Shown here: positions 51,572-62,328 of the stretch, one piece after another
How positions within the stretch are numbered: the first letter of the stretch is position 1
Layout of the letters: every line of letters starts with the position of its first letter
Source of the DNA: Dactylorhiza incarnata
Lineage: Eukaryota; Streptophyta; Magnoliopsida; Asparagales; Orchidaceae
Assembly: GCA_033032865.1 (NCBI GenBank)
Contig: JAWHQI010000068.1
Location: forward strand, 4,836,001-4,900,000
Reading direction: 5' to 3'
Length of the DNA: 64,000 nt
Notes under the pieces: model-generated
The model's database searches: none
Told to the model about the DNA's origin: nothing
What the model saw: the letters and a program-made list of their open reading frames with translations, nothing else
Made by a program: the position numbers and the translations under genes

Positions 51572-51916
51572 TGCCATGGTTCTGGAAAATTTATGCTCGG
51601 ATATTGAGGTGAGGGCTACCGCCCGGCGCTAGCCACTAACGCCGGCTCAAGCACCTCATACCAGAAACCTGAATTCTCTTTTTCAAAATGTTTTTCTTCT
51701 GTAAATCCAATTTCTTCCAGCAAGAAAATTTTCCAGAAAAGGGTCTCAACCCCCTTTATTTCGTGTGCAAACTGTTATAGGTTAGGTCACACATCTAGTT
51801 CTTGCAGGAAAATAAAACAAAATACTTTAAAACAAATCTGGGTACCTAAGGCTTCCACTTATTCTATGGGTGGTACCACATGGGTATCCAGATCTTTACT
51901 CTCATCTTCTTTCTAG
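51572..51916 (+). other. E9 gag end and gag/pol junction
   Basis: The region includes GGCTACCGCCCGGCGCTAGC (51618-51640), the word typical of E10 LTR. The frame from about 51750 encodes CYRLGHTSSSCRKIK, a knuckle-like stretch, and IWVPKAST near the end. It ends TTTCTAG before the protease frame, which is in the same frame. Confidence 0.6.
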
Positions 51917-52564
51917 ATGTGCAGGCAGACTAAGGACAATGAAGATGTGTGGTACTTGGATTCAGGATGCTCCAAGCACATGACGGGCAATAAAGCAACG
52001 TTTCTTAGCCTAGAAAAGAAGCAGGGAGGGATCGTGATGTTTGGTGATAACGGAAAAGGAAGGATCATGGGAATTGGTACAGTTGGTAACAAGTCCTTTA
52101 CTATATCTAATGTTCTATATGTGAAAGGATTAAAACACAACTTAATTTCTATTATCCAATTATGTGATAAAGGATTAGATGTGTTATTTGAATCTTCTAC
52201 TAATCTATGCAAAATATCTAATCTTACTACAAAAGATATTTTACTAACTGCACCAAGAATATATAATGTTTATATAGTTTCTTTACATGATCTTTCTAAA
52301 TCATCTATAAAATGTTTTATCACTAAAAATGATGAATTGGAACTTTGGCATAGAAGACTAGGACATGCTAGCACAAAGCTCATTGTAAAACTTGCCAAAA
52401 GTAATTTAATTAGAGGATTGCCTAGATTAAATGAAACTTTACCTTCACTTTGTTCACCATGTCAAAAAGGTAAATTTTCTAGATCCTCATTCAAAAGTAA
52501 AAAATTTCATTTCTACTACAAGACCCTTGCAAATAATTCATATGGATCTTTTTGGTCCCGTTAG
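51917..52564 (+). CDS. pol: E9 pol: aspartic protease and GAG-pre-integrase
   Basis: [19 protein letters not shown] keeps the DSG active site. Further on: [28 protein letters not shown]. The zinc site: [14 protein letters not shown] and [15 protein letters not shown] frameshift near 52500 breaks the join to integrase (continued at 52505-52685 in another frame). Confidence 0.9.
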   Translation: MCRQTKDNEDVWYLDSGCSKHMTGNKATFLSLEKKQGGIVMFGDNGKGRIMGIGTVGNKSFTISNVLYVKGLKHNLISIIQLCDKGLDVLFESSTNLCKISNLTTKDILLTAPRIYNVYIVSLHDLSKSSIKCFITKNDELELWHRRLGHASTKLIVKLAKSNLIRGLPRLNETLPSLCSPCQKGKFSRSSFKSKKFHFYYKTLANNSYGSFWSR

Positions 52565-53765
52565 CACTGCAAGTCTTGGTGGTAGATTATATACATATGT
52601 TTTAATAGATGATTTTTCAAGATATTGTTGGACATTATTTCTCTCTTCCAAATCCGATGCGTTTTGTGAATTTGCAAAATTATGAACTCGTATTCAAAAT
52701 GAAAGTGATTTAAAATTTAAATGCATCCGCTCGGATCATGGAGGAGAATTTGAAAATGAAAAATTTACATCCTTTTGTGATATGTTAGGCATTAAACATG
52801 AGTTCTCTGCACCACGCACACCACAACAAATTGGTGTTGTAGAAAGAAAGAATAGGACACTTCAAGAACTAGCACGCACAAAATTTTGTGAATATAAATT
52901 ACCTAAGTCCTTTTGGGCCGAAGCCGTAAGTACATCGTGTTATGTTTTGAATAGAATCATGCTTCGCCCATCTCTTAATCTCACACCATATGAACTTTAT
53001 TTTCAAAAGAAGCCGAATGTATCTTATTTTAAAGTTTTTGGTTGTAAATGTTTTATTTTGAATACAAAAGATAGCTTGGGAAAGTTTGATGAAAAATGTG
53101 ATGAAGGAACTTTTCTTGGTTACTCTTCAACTAGTAAAGCATATAGAATTTTTAATAAAAAGAACTAGTAGAGTTGAAGAGTCAATAAATGTAAAATTTG
53201 ACGAGTTTGTTCCTTGTGTAGAAAAACTTACCGCAGGCAACGAGGATGATCTCTTACAACCTTTGGAGCATGGTGATGAGGAATCTTCCAAAGAAGAAGA
53301 AGAGGAGGTCAAGGAAGATGAATATGTACCTCCAAGTGCCTTGAAATTCACAAAGGATTATCCACGGGAATTGATAATTGGTGAACCATCCATCGGGGTA
53401 AGAACTCGCTCTTCTCTTCATGAATCTTTTTCAAATATTTGTTTTGTTTCTGAAATAGAACCAAAAACCGTTTCAACTGCTTTAAATGATGAATTTTGGT
53501 TTTTGGCTATGAATGAAGAGTTAGAACAATTTGAGCGACATAATGTTTGGAAATTAGTTGAAAGACCAACTAATCACCCGGTTGTAGGTGTAAAATGGAT
53601 TTTTAAAAATAAATTAGATGGTGAGTCAAGAATATCTAGAAATAAAGCACGATTAGTAGCACACGGATATTCTCAAATCGAGGGGATAGATTTTGATGAA
53701 TCTTTTGCACCCGTTGCTAGATTAGAGTCTATAAGAATTTTTCTAGCATTTGCAAGCTTTAAAAG
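52532..53765 (+). repeat. E9 pol tandem duplication, copy 1
   Basis: From the integrase core (IHMDLFGP) to the RT start ([11 protein letters not shown]). It repeats directly at 53766-54995. The two copies are nearly identical by eye. Copy junctions share AATAA. Confidence 0.92.
52565..53168 (+). pseudogene. pol: E9 pol: integrase, copy 1
   Basis: IDDFSRYCWTLF, RSDHGGEFENEKF and PRTPQQIGVVERKNRTLQEL give D, D and E. A TGA in CEFAKL*TRIQ (52683) and a frameshift at 53156-53165 (A-run) break it. [14 protein letters not shown] ends the part. Confidence 0.88.
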
Positions 53766-54102
53766 AATAATTCATATGGATCTTTTTGGTTCCGTTAGCA
53801 ATCCAAGTCTTGGTGGTAGATTATATACATATGTTTTAATAAATGATTTTTCAAGATATTGTTGGACATTATTTCTCTCTTCCAAATCCGATGCGTTTTG
53901 TGAATTTGCAAAATTATGTACTCGTATTCAAAATGAAAGTGATTTAAAAATTAAATGCATTCGCTCGGATCATGGAGGAGAATTTGAAAATGAAAAATTT
54001 ACATCCTTTTGTGATATGTTAGGCATTAAACATGAGTTTTCTGCACCACACACACCAAAACAAAATGGTGTTGTAGAAAGAAAGAATAGGACACTTCAAT
54101 AA
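53086..54102 (+). CDS. pol: E9 pol: chimeric ORF, RT start joined to integrase (duplication junction)
   Basis: The frame runs from the integrase linker (acidic, [21 protein letters not shown]) through RT entry ([42 protein letters not shown]) to [12 protein letters not shown]. It then jumps back into integrase (IHMDLFGSVSNPSLGG, RSDHGGEF, PHTPKQNGVVERKNRTLQ). This RT-to-integrase order is wrong for any copia element and marks the tandem duplication join at 53766. Confidence 0.88.
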   Translation: MMKNVMKELFLVTLQLVKHIEFLIKRTSRVEESINVKFDEFVPCVEKLTAGNEDDLLQPLEHGDEESSKEEEEEVKEDEYVPPSALKFTKDYPRELIIGEPSIGVRTRSSLHESFSNICFVSEIEPKTVSTALNDEFWFLAMNEELEQFERHNVWKLVERPTNHPVVGVKWIFKNKLDGESRISRNKARLVAHGYSQIEGIDFDESFAPVARLESIRIFLAFASFKRIIHMDLFGSVSNPSLGGRLYTYVLINDFSRYCWTLFLSSKSDAFCEFAKLCTRIQNESDLKIKCIRSDHGGEFENEKFTSFCDMLGIKHEFSAPHTPKQNGVVERKNRTLQ

Positions 54103-54995
54103 CTGGCACGCACTATGTTATGTGAATATAAATTACCTAAGTCCTTTTGGGCCTAAGCCGTAAATACATCATGTTATGTTATGAATGGAATCATGCTTCG
54201 CCCATCTCTTAATCTCACACCATATGAACTTTATTTTCAAAAGAAGCCTAATGTATCTTATTTCAAAGTTTTTGGTTGTAAATGTTTTATTTTGAATACA
54301 AAAGATAGCTTGGGAAAGTTTGATGAAAAATGTGATGAAGGAACTTTTCTTGGGTACTCTTCAACTAGTAAAGCTTATAGAATTTTTAATAAAAGAACTA
54401 GTAGAGTTGAAGAGTCAATCAATGTAAAATTTGATGAGTTTGTTCCTTGTGTAGAAAAACTTTCCGCAGGCAACGAGGATTATCTATTACCACCTTTGGA
54501 GCATGGTGACAAAGAACCTTCCAAAGAAGAAGAAGAGGTCAAGGAAGATGAATATGTACCTCCAAGTACCTTAAAATTCACAAAGGATCATCCACAGGAA
54601 TTGATAATTGACGAACCATCCATTGGGGTTAGAACTCGCTCTTCTCTTCATGAATCTTTTTCAAATATTTGTTTTGTTTCCGAAATAGAACCAAAAACCG
54701 TTTCTACTGCTTTAAATGATGAATTTTGGTTTTTGGCTATGAATGAAGAGTTAGAACAATTTGAGCGACATAATGTTTGGAAATTAGTTGAAAGACCATC
54801 TAATCACCCGATTGTAGGTGTAAAATGGATTTTTAAAAATAATTTAGATGGTGAGTCAAGAATCTCTAGAAATAAAGCACGATTAGTAGCACAAGGATAT
54901 TCTCAAATCGAGGGGATAGATTTTGATGAATCTTTTGCACCCGTTGCTAGATTAGAGTCCATAAGAATTTTTCTAGCATTTGCAAGCTTTAAAAG
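53766..54995 (+). repeat. E9 pol tandem duplication, copy 2
   Basis: Second copy of 52532-53765, four bases shorter. It has its own stops (TAA in LQ*LART near 54100 and in FWA*AVN near 54155). Confidence 0.92.
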
Positions 54996-56131
54996 AATAA
55001 AACTATTTCAAATGGATGTGAAAAGTTCTTTTCTAAACGGGTTTGTAAAAGAAGAAGTTTATGTTGAACAACCCCCCAGTTTTATTAGTGAAAAATTTCC
55101 AAATCATGTTTATAAACTAGAGAAAGCGCTATATGGTTTAAAACAAGCACCCCGTTCTTGGTATGAAAGACTTACATCATTTTTATTAAAGCACGGTTAT
55201 ATTATGGGAAGTGCGGATAATACTCTCTTCATTAAGCACAACAATGATGATATAATTATTTTACAAATATCTGTTGATGATATTATTTTTGGATCTACTA
55301 ATGAAGAGATGTGTAAAGAAGTACTTTTAGTGATGAAAAATGAATTTGAAATGAGTCTTGTAGGAGAGCTTTCTTATTTCCTTGGTTTTCAAATATCACA
55401 AAGAATTGATGGTATCTTTTTACGTCAAACTAAATATGTCCATGATATGCTTAAATGTTTTGGATTTGAAAACCTTAAATATGCTCCTACACCAATGAGT
55501 GCATCACTAAAATTAGGAAAAGGTGAATCAGGAATTTCTACAGATCAAACTTTATATAGAGGTATGATAGGATCTCTACTTTATCTAAGTGCAACTAGAC
55601 CTGATATTATGTTTGTCGTATGCTTATGTGCTCGATTTCAAGCCAATCCAAAAGAATCTCATTTAAAAGCGGTAAAACGAATTTTTAGATATCTCATTGG
55701 GTCATCTAGATTAGGTTTATGGTACCCGCACAATAATTCATTTACACTTCACGGCTACTCCGATTCGGACTACGCCGGTTGTTCACTTGATAGAAAAAGC
55801 ACTAGTGGTACTTGTCATTTTCTAGGACCTTCATTAGTTGTATGGTCTAGTAGGAAACAAAACTCGGTTGCACTCTCCACCATGGAGGCCGAATACATTG
55901 CATTAGAAAGTTGTTGTGCACAAGCACTATGGATGAGCCAAACTTTAGAGGACTTTGGTTTTCATCTAAAACTTATTGAACTAAAATTTGACAACAAAAG
56001 TGCCACTGATCTCACAAATAATCCGGTACACCATTCTAGATCCAAACATATAGATGTACGTCATCATTTCATAAGGGATCACATTAAGAAGGAAAATTTT
56101 AGAATAAGTTTCATTGGCACGGACTCTCAAC
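54181..56131 (+). CDS. pol: E9 pol: integrase end (copy 2), RT and RNase H
   Basis: One long open frame. Integrase linker, then [80 protein letters not shown] (YVDD with Ser for Tyr; both Asp intact), [12 protein letters not shown]. RNase [63 protein letters not shown]. It is cut after GTDSQL by the E10 LTR at 56132; the frame formally runs on to 56193 inside E10. Confidence 0.93.
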
Positions 56132-57314
56132 TGTTGGATCGGTCGGCACCCTTAGAGGGGGGGGGGGTGAATAAGGGTTTTCAAAAACTTTAGATTATAT
56201 TTGAAAAACTTTGAATTATTGCAAGATTAAAGACATAAGTTAAGTAAAACAAAAAGAGAGACAAGCTTTATTAATGATAAATAAGTTTTACAAAACTTGA
56301 TCTCGATGACGCTAGAGATCGGAGGCGAATAATAAAAATGCTCTTTTTGTTTTCTATCTCGACTCGCTTCCCCACGAACCGGTGGCCCTAGCCTTATCCT
56401 CCCTGGATTCGGCCTCAAGCCGCTCTAGCCAATCCTTCCCCGGATGTGGCCTCGAGCACCCCCTAGAACTAGCCTAGATCTAGTCGCCAACACGAGGCGA
56501 ATTTCAGCCCTAAGTCTACCCCAGACCTAGTCGCCAACACGAGGCAATTTCACTACCATTTACAATGAAGAAAGAGAAATAAAATAACAAAACCTCCCTT
56601 AAGATGAACTTCTGAAGTCGGAGATGAAGATCCGTTGTAGAATCAGCGTTTGTTGAAGTGGACTTCGTCTGGATTCGGCGTGATGGAATTCTCCTTCAGA
56701 AGTTGGCAGAGCTTCGCTGGGACCTCAAATTTCAGCTAAGACAAGCCTCTGGAATTCTAGTACTCTCTCTTTGAGGTGTATGCAATGGGTGTGTCCGAAA
56801 ACAAGAGGAGAGGGGGTCCTTTTATAGCCCAAGCGCTACCGCCGGCGCTATCCCGGATTATGAAAGATTTTGCGCGGCAGGATCTCTCATCCGCGATAAC
56901 ATTTTGCTCTATGCCTTTTGTGCGCCATGCTACCGCCAGCGCTAGTAGCTACCGCCGGCGCTATCCCTGATTAAGAAACTTTTTGCACGGCAGGATCTTC
57001 AATCCGTGGCAACCTTGCTTTTATTCCTTCTGTGTTCAGCGCTAACGCCAGCGTTATCCGCTACCGCCAGGCGTTAGCGCCTTCTATAACAGCTCCCGGA
57101 ATTGCGCTCTTCATCGCTAGCGCCCGGCGCTAGGTGCTACCGCCGGCGCTAGTGAGCCTCTTCGAATTCTGGCTTCAATTTTGGGGGCAGTCATCATGAG
57201 TACTCCTTGAGTCATATGGACTATGTTAACCTACACACTTGAACACACAAGATCAAATACACATAGGATTTGTTATTCTCAAACCTAGGAGATGCGGAAG
57301 ACCATGTTCCAACA
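56132..57314 (-). repeat. E10 3' LTR (1.18 kb)
   Basis: On the minus strand it starts TGTTGGAACATGG and ends GATCCAACA. A TATA box (CTATAAAAG) lies at 56819-56827. The C-run near the end appears as G-run 56158-56168. It resembles the E9 LTR in end blocks and in CGCCAACACGAGGC repeats. Confidence 0.9.
56828..57160. repeat. GCTACCGCCGGCGCTA palindromic motif cluster in E10 LTR
   Basis: At least eight copies or variants (GCGCTACCGCCGGCGCTATC, GCTACCGCCAGCGCTA, GCGCTAACGCCAGCGTTA), in pairs, upstream of the TATA box on the minus strand. One variant is in E9 gag (51618) and one in the E10 3' region (61722-61746). Confidence 0.9.
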
Positions 57315-57336
57315 AACTCCCCCTTTTAATAATAAC
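57315..57336 (-). promoter_or_regulatory. E10 polypurine tract
   Basis: On the minus strand TTATTAAAAGGGGGAGTT lies directly before TGTTGGAAC. Confidence 0.88.
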
Positions 57337-57494
57337 AAATCCATTATTGATAAATCAAAGAATTAATAGATAAGTGTAACGGCCCAGCCCCGACCACCAC
57401 ACTGAGGGCTGGCAACCCGGGCGTCCTGGACAATGGGGCCAGGCGTCTAACGGTCGGTTAGCCGGCCCACTGGGTGGAGATGGACCGGCCTTGT

Positions 57495-57558
57495 GAGCTC
57501 AGTTGGTGATGAGACCTGTTTGAAGAGGTTCTTATCAAGGGTGGCGGGGGATCGAGAC
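57495..57558 (+). promoter_or_regulatory. tRNA-like RNA polymerase III promoter, copy 1
   Basis: Box A-like AGCTCAGTTGG at 57496-57506 and box B GATCGAGAC at 57550-57558 (fits GWTCRANNC). The spacing is about 43 bases. Confidence 0.55.
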
Positions 57559-57714
57559 CCGCCATCAACACCCTACTGTAGCTGAGAAATAGGCTACAGG
57601 GATTGGTTGGGGTGTTGCTAAGCGGGCTGCAGCCCGGGCGTCCTGGACAATGGGGCCAGGCGTCTAACGGTCGGTTAGCCGGCCCACTGGGTGGAGATGG
57701 ACCGGCCTTGTGAG

Positions 57715-57822
57715 CCGGGTTGCCAGCCCTCAGTGTGGTGGTCGGGGCTGGGCCGTTACAAAAAAGTGCACTTTTTTGTAACGGCCCAGCCCCGACCACC
57801 ACACTGAGGGCTGGCAACCCGG
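57715..57822. repeat. Perfect 108-base palindrome
   Basis: Two 54-base arms meet at the centre of GTGCAC (57766-57771). Each arm is the 46-base element end plus an A/T run and half of the central word. Confidence 0.85.
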
Positions 57823-57950
57823 GCGTCCTGGACAATGGGGCCAGGCGTCTAACGGTCGGTTAGCCGGCCCACTGGGTGGAGATGGACCGGCCTTGTGAGC
57901 CGGGTTGCCAGCCCTCAGTGTGGTGGTCGGGGCTGGGCCGTTACAAAAAA

Positions 57951-58012
57951 GCTCAGTTGGTGATGAGACCTGTTTGAAGAGGTTCTTATCAAGGGTGGCG
58001 GGGGATCGAGAC
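57951..58012 (+). promoter_or_regulatory. tRNA-like RNA polymerase III promoter, copy 2
   Basis: Box A GCTCAGTTGG at 57951-57960 and box B GATCGAGAC at 58004-58012, the same as copy 1. Confidence 0.5.
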
Positions 58013-58219
58013 CCGCCATCAACACCCTACTGTAGCTGAGAAACAGGCTACAGGGATTGGTTGGGGTGTTGCTAAGCGGGCTGCAGCCCGGGCGTCCTGG
58101 ACAATGGGGCCAGGCGTCTAACGGTCGGTTAGCCGGCCCACTGGGTGGAGATGGACCGGCCTTGTGAGCCGGGTTGCCAGCCCTCAGTGTGGTGGTCGGG
58201 GCTGGGCCGTTACAATAAG

Positions 58220-58476
58220 CATGATGAAACTCTACTTGTGTGTGTGTGAGAGTGATGACTTAGGATAATTATTGATTTTAGCATTTAGAATTGCTTCCCC
58301 TAAATACATGCTCCCCCTAAGTGAGTGCACCCCTAATATGTAAGCTATCATCTGAATTTGTCATGTTAGGTTTATGATAGCGGGTTATATTTATCATGTT
58401 AGTTGTCCCCCTTTGTTATTAGCAAAAGAGGGTAGGGAAACAAAGCACCAAAGAATTTGTAAACATAAGAGAAGGC
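58220..58476 (-). other. E10 3' untranslated region
   Basis: AT-rich, no ORF. It is E10 sequence between two insertions. Several purine-tract-like GGGGGA on the minus strand (58312-58318, 58405-58411) match the multiple tracts seen in E3. Confidence 0.5.
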
Positions 58477-58481
58477 ATGAT

Positions 58482-60010
58482 TGATGAGTCCCAAATATAT
58501 ACACATTTATGGACTCATCTGGGCCGATTTTCTAGTCTATGCACTTCACTTTAGACATGTTTTCACTCATATTTGACACTCCATGCTAAGTGCACCTCTA
58601 GGCCCGTTTTTGGTGTTATTTCATGTTCTTCATTTTTAGTAGTTTTCATGCTTTGTTAAGTGCCACTTTCAGTGGCTGGATTTGTGGTTGTGCTGAAACA
58701 GGAGTCGTGCGGGTGTTCCCGGTACAATTCTGTACAGGAACACTGCGCACGATCACTATTTCTATTGCGCACGACCCCTGGTCGTGCGCCGCTGATCGTG
58801 TGCACTTAACACTATTTTTGAGTTATGTCTCGGACAGTTGGCACGACCACCAACGATATTGCGCACGACCACCGGTCGTGCGCCGCTGTTCGTGCGCACT
58901 TAACATCAATTTTATGAGTTCTGTTTCGACCAGCGCGCACGACCACCTATGATAGTGCGCACGACCACCGGTCGTGCGCCACTGGTCGTGCGAACATGGT
59001 ATTTTATAAATTTCTTACCTTGCAGGCTCCACCCAGGCAGGAGGACGATCACAGAACTCCAGCATGCACGACCACTGGTCGTGCGCCAATGACCGTGCGC
59101 AGTATTTTCGCCAGCGCCTATATAATGTCCTGATCCGCAAATTAGGTATAATCTGGTTCCGGGAGCGCGATTTCCAGTCCGTACGCCACCGTTTTCCACT
59201 TCCATCCACCTCCACCTCATCTTCTCCGCGAGGGGAAGTTGTCTCCGGCCATTCTAAGCATTCCTCCATCGTCCGGAAGCATTCTCCGCCATCCGCAAGC
59301 ACTCAAGCAAGCTGTCTCTATTTCTGTCCGGTGAGAAGGATAGCAATCCTGAGGTAGAAGACGACGGAAGCACATGGAGAGGTCGTGACAGTCTCTCAAC
59401 GCCGGAAGCACAGTCCGCCCGAGTCCGGAGGTAGCTTGACAAACTACCATTCTGGTCGTGAACGACCGCTAGTCTTCGTCCATTGGTTGTCTTCTTCTTC
59501 CCTTTTTTTTGATGTATTTCTTGGAATCATTTAAACCTGAATATCTTGATGTTTAGCTTAAATACAATGGTTGTTTCTTCTCTATTCATCAATATTTGCT
59601 TGTGAATCGTTTCGCCTCCACTCACTCACGCACGCATCGTGTTCGATTCGCGTTAGCAAGAGCTAACGGCGATTTGCGAAGAGGTGTTTGCGACCCTCAC
59701 TCTCCGCACTAGTGATCATTTCATTCGCATGCGCACCGTCCATCCGTCTCACGAAGCTCGGCATCGCGGCCATTGCATCCATCTCACCTAGTGAAGCGGT
59801 GATTTCGACCCACATTTCTTTTATTGTTGTTAACAGTAGGAAACCAAATCAAAACCCCACTTTCTGTGTTTGTTCCCGCTTGTGTAACAATTGTCATACA
59901 ACGCAATTCGTTCACCCAACCTGCATTCCTCAAGAGACCGACACTCAGGGATCCTATTCCCAACATTTATTACTTGCGCGACCGGTGCACTTGCCGAATT
60001 AATCGCATCA
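58482..60010 (+). mobile_element. Solo LTR with target duplication ATGAT
   Basis: The 1529-base unit starts TGATG and ends CATCA, flanked by ATGAT at 58477-58481 and 60011-60015. A TATA-like TATATAAT lies at 59119-59126. No internal region, primer site or purine tract is present, so it is a single LTR left by recombination. The orientation is set by the TATA-like box. The family is not identified. Confidence 0.85.
58740..59100. repeat. GCACGACCACCGGTCGTGC palindrome array in solo LTR
   Basis: Four main palindromes and several half-sites, in units of about 120 bases (58740-58800, 58835-58905, 58938-58995, 59064-59098), lie just upstream of the TATA-like box. Confidence 0.9.
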
Positions 60011-60015
60011 ATGAT

Positions 60016-61924
60016 CGAGATTTTTTTAAGTAAATGATAAGGAGTTTTAGAATTGTTTTTTATTGAAATAGATCAGAGTTATGAGCATTACAAAATTTTC
60101 AGAGTTTGTAGCATAAAAGATTTTTATGTTTGAAGTAACCAATAAAAAGTGTTCCAAGTAAATCTATCACTTAATGAAAGATAGGAATTTTTAAGAATAA
60201 GTGATGATGCAAAGAATACAAGATATTAAGTAAGCATGAAAGCGCAAGGTAAAACACTTATATGGTTAAGATGCGGAAGACTTATAGCAATACAAAAACA
60301 TCAAATAGTAATGATAATTCAAAAAAATATGAGTTAAAGTTCACAAAAGATGATGTTTTTGTAAATCATTTTGCAGTTAGACCAAAGCAAGCATGAAAAA
60401 ATGTTTATCAAAAAGAAATTTCTACAATGTTACTTTAATTCATAATTCCAAAGACATACAAAACATTGTAGAACACATGCTAGGTTATCTAGCGCATTTC
60501 ATAAATAAAAAGTGATATAGACTTAGCATTAGGATCCAATACTCATGAGAAGAAGTGTTATGGAAGATAATGATGTGCACATAAGTGTATTTTTGAGGAA
60601 TGTAAACAAATGTTTTGATCAAAAATACAAGATATATGTAAAGTACGAGCACAATAAAACACAAATAAGATTACTTCCACACACTTTAATGCACAATAAA
60701 AGTTACAACTACCAAGGTGCTCTGCACACACAATGCTCATCAAGACTTATCAGGGTGCAAGTAGTGCTTGGGGGATCACATATTTTATTTTGAATTTTGA
60801 GACTAGTGATCCGGTGTGCTTAAGAGTAAGTGGTTTTTCTTATTTTTGAAAGAAATATTTGATTTGCACAAGACACTTTACTATTCTTTCAAGGTGCTCA
60901 ACCTCACAATGCTTATTAAGGCTTATTAGGAGGTTCAAGTAGTGCTTGGTGGAGTTATCTTTGTCATTTATGTTATTATTTTGTTTTGTACAAAGTTCTC
61001 CGAATACACTTGTTTTGCAAATCAATAGATTTTATGAAAAAAAACATAACCACTTTTCTTAATTTTTAAGAGTGCAAAATAAGGAGTGTAGGTAAGATAC
61101 TTGTTCAATTTTAATCCATTGTACTAATACAAAACATACACAAGCATTCTTTAGATTAAATACATATGTAGACAATGCCAAAAAAAAGTGAGTGAATAAA
61201 TATCATTATCAAACATAAAACATTTCTCATACTTAGAGGCATCCTAAGCTTGATCCTACACAACTTTTAAACTATAATTAATGCACATTGGAATAGATAT
61301 ATTTAAGCATGAAGAAAGACAATGTCCAAAGTAGTTTGAAGAGATAAATTGCAACATTGTAGAATTTCTAAATAGTAGATTAAATCATGCTTGATTTTTC
61401 ACAAAAAAAAAATCATAGAGGTTTTTTTTGATAGTTTTAAAGTTTTATATTTTTGTATTTGATTTTAGCAGATAAAAGCACATTTTTGTAATTTTTGCTT
61501 TTGTAATTTTTATATTTGATAAAGATGAACTTTAAACAAAGGAAACAACACAAGCGAAAAAGAAAAGCATGTTTTTTTGTAATTTGGTTTTTGTAGTTTT
61601 GTATTTGTTTTTTCAAAAAATAAAGAAACACGGAAGTGCAAAACTAAGCAGAAAATATAGATTTATATATTTTAAGGGATTTTTAGAAATTTAAAAAATA
61701 CAGAAAAATGAAAATGGACGCTAACGTCTGCGGTAGCGCTAGCGCGGGAGACAGTAAGTGATTTTTGAAGATTTTGAAAATTTTGATTGTTGATTTTGAT
61801 TAGGTGTCCCAATAGTAGTTTCATGCTGAAAGTGCAGATTTTTAGGAGATGTTTTTGATGGTTAAAAGTGAAGAAGCTTGTATTTATGAGCATGTTTTAA
61901 CTTGTAAGATCTAGCACACCTAAC
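60016..61924 (-). other. E10 3' untranslated region (long AT-rich part)
   Basis: No coding signal. A diverged direct repeat of about 75 bases occurs at 60714-60775 and 60889-60945 (around CAAGGTGCTC and GTAGTGCTTGG). A GCGGTAGCGCTAGCG word lies at 61730-61746. Confidence 0.6.
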
Positions 61925-62328
61925 TCAAGTCATAATAAACAAAATCGTGCATCGGGAAGAGGTTTAGTGAATATGTCAGCGAGTTGAGAGTCTGTCCCAA
62001 TGAGGCTTACTTTTATATTTTCTTTCTTAATGTGATCCCTAATGAAATGATGATGAACGTCGATGTGTTTGGATCTAGAATGGTGTACAGGATTATATGT
62101 GAGGTCTATTGCACTTTTGTTGTCACATTTAAGATCTATGTTTTTGAGATGAAATCCAAAGTCCTCTAGTGTTTAGCTCATCCATAACGCTTATGCACAA
62201 CAACTACCAAGTGCGATATATTCGGCCTCCGTGGTGGAGAGTGCAACCGAAGATTGTTTTCTACTAGACCATGCAACTAAAGAGGGTCCTAAAAAGTGAC
62301 ACGTACCGCTAGTGCTTTTTTTATCTAG
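61925..62328 (-). pseudogene. pol: E10 pol: RNase H C-terminal part, broken
   Basis: On the minus strand the frame continues RNase H after a stop just beyond YAGC: the [11 protein letters not shown] block, [25 protein letters not shown] and LADIFTKPLPDAR are visible, with one more stop. It ends near 61925. Confidence 0.8.

Larger units (their letters stand above)
48670..56131 (+). mobile_element. E9: Sirevirus-like copia element inserted in E8
   Basis: 5' LTR, primer site, gag, protease, integrase, RT and RNase H follow in order on the plus strand until E10 interrupts at 56132. A 1.23-kb tandem duplication within pol repeats integrase and the RT start. E10 (minus strand) is close in sequence to E9. 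Confidence 0.9.
57375..58214. mobile_element. Compound palindromic SINE/MITE-like insertion
   Basis: An 840-base GC-rich block is flanked by ATAAG on both sides (57370-57374, 58215-58219). Its ends are a 46-base inverted repeat (TGTAACGGCCCAGCCCCGAC...). Inside are: full form 57375-57760; a mini form 57777-57945 without the middle; and a partial form from 57951. The middle unit (57497-57633 and 57951-58087) looks tRNA-derived: box A GAGCTCAGTTGG and box B GATCGAGAC. It starts TG and ends CA, so a small LTR-type origin is possible. I cannot decide the class. Confidence 0.7.

Noticed and set aside
57495..57570. Functional tRNA gene
   Set aside because: Boxes A and B are present, but I could not find paired arms or an anticodon loop; the unit is repeated inside a small transposon-like block.
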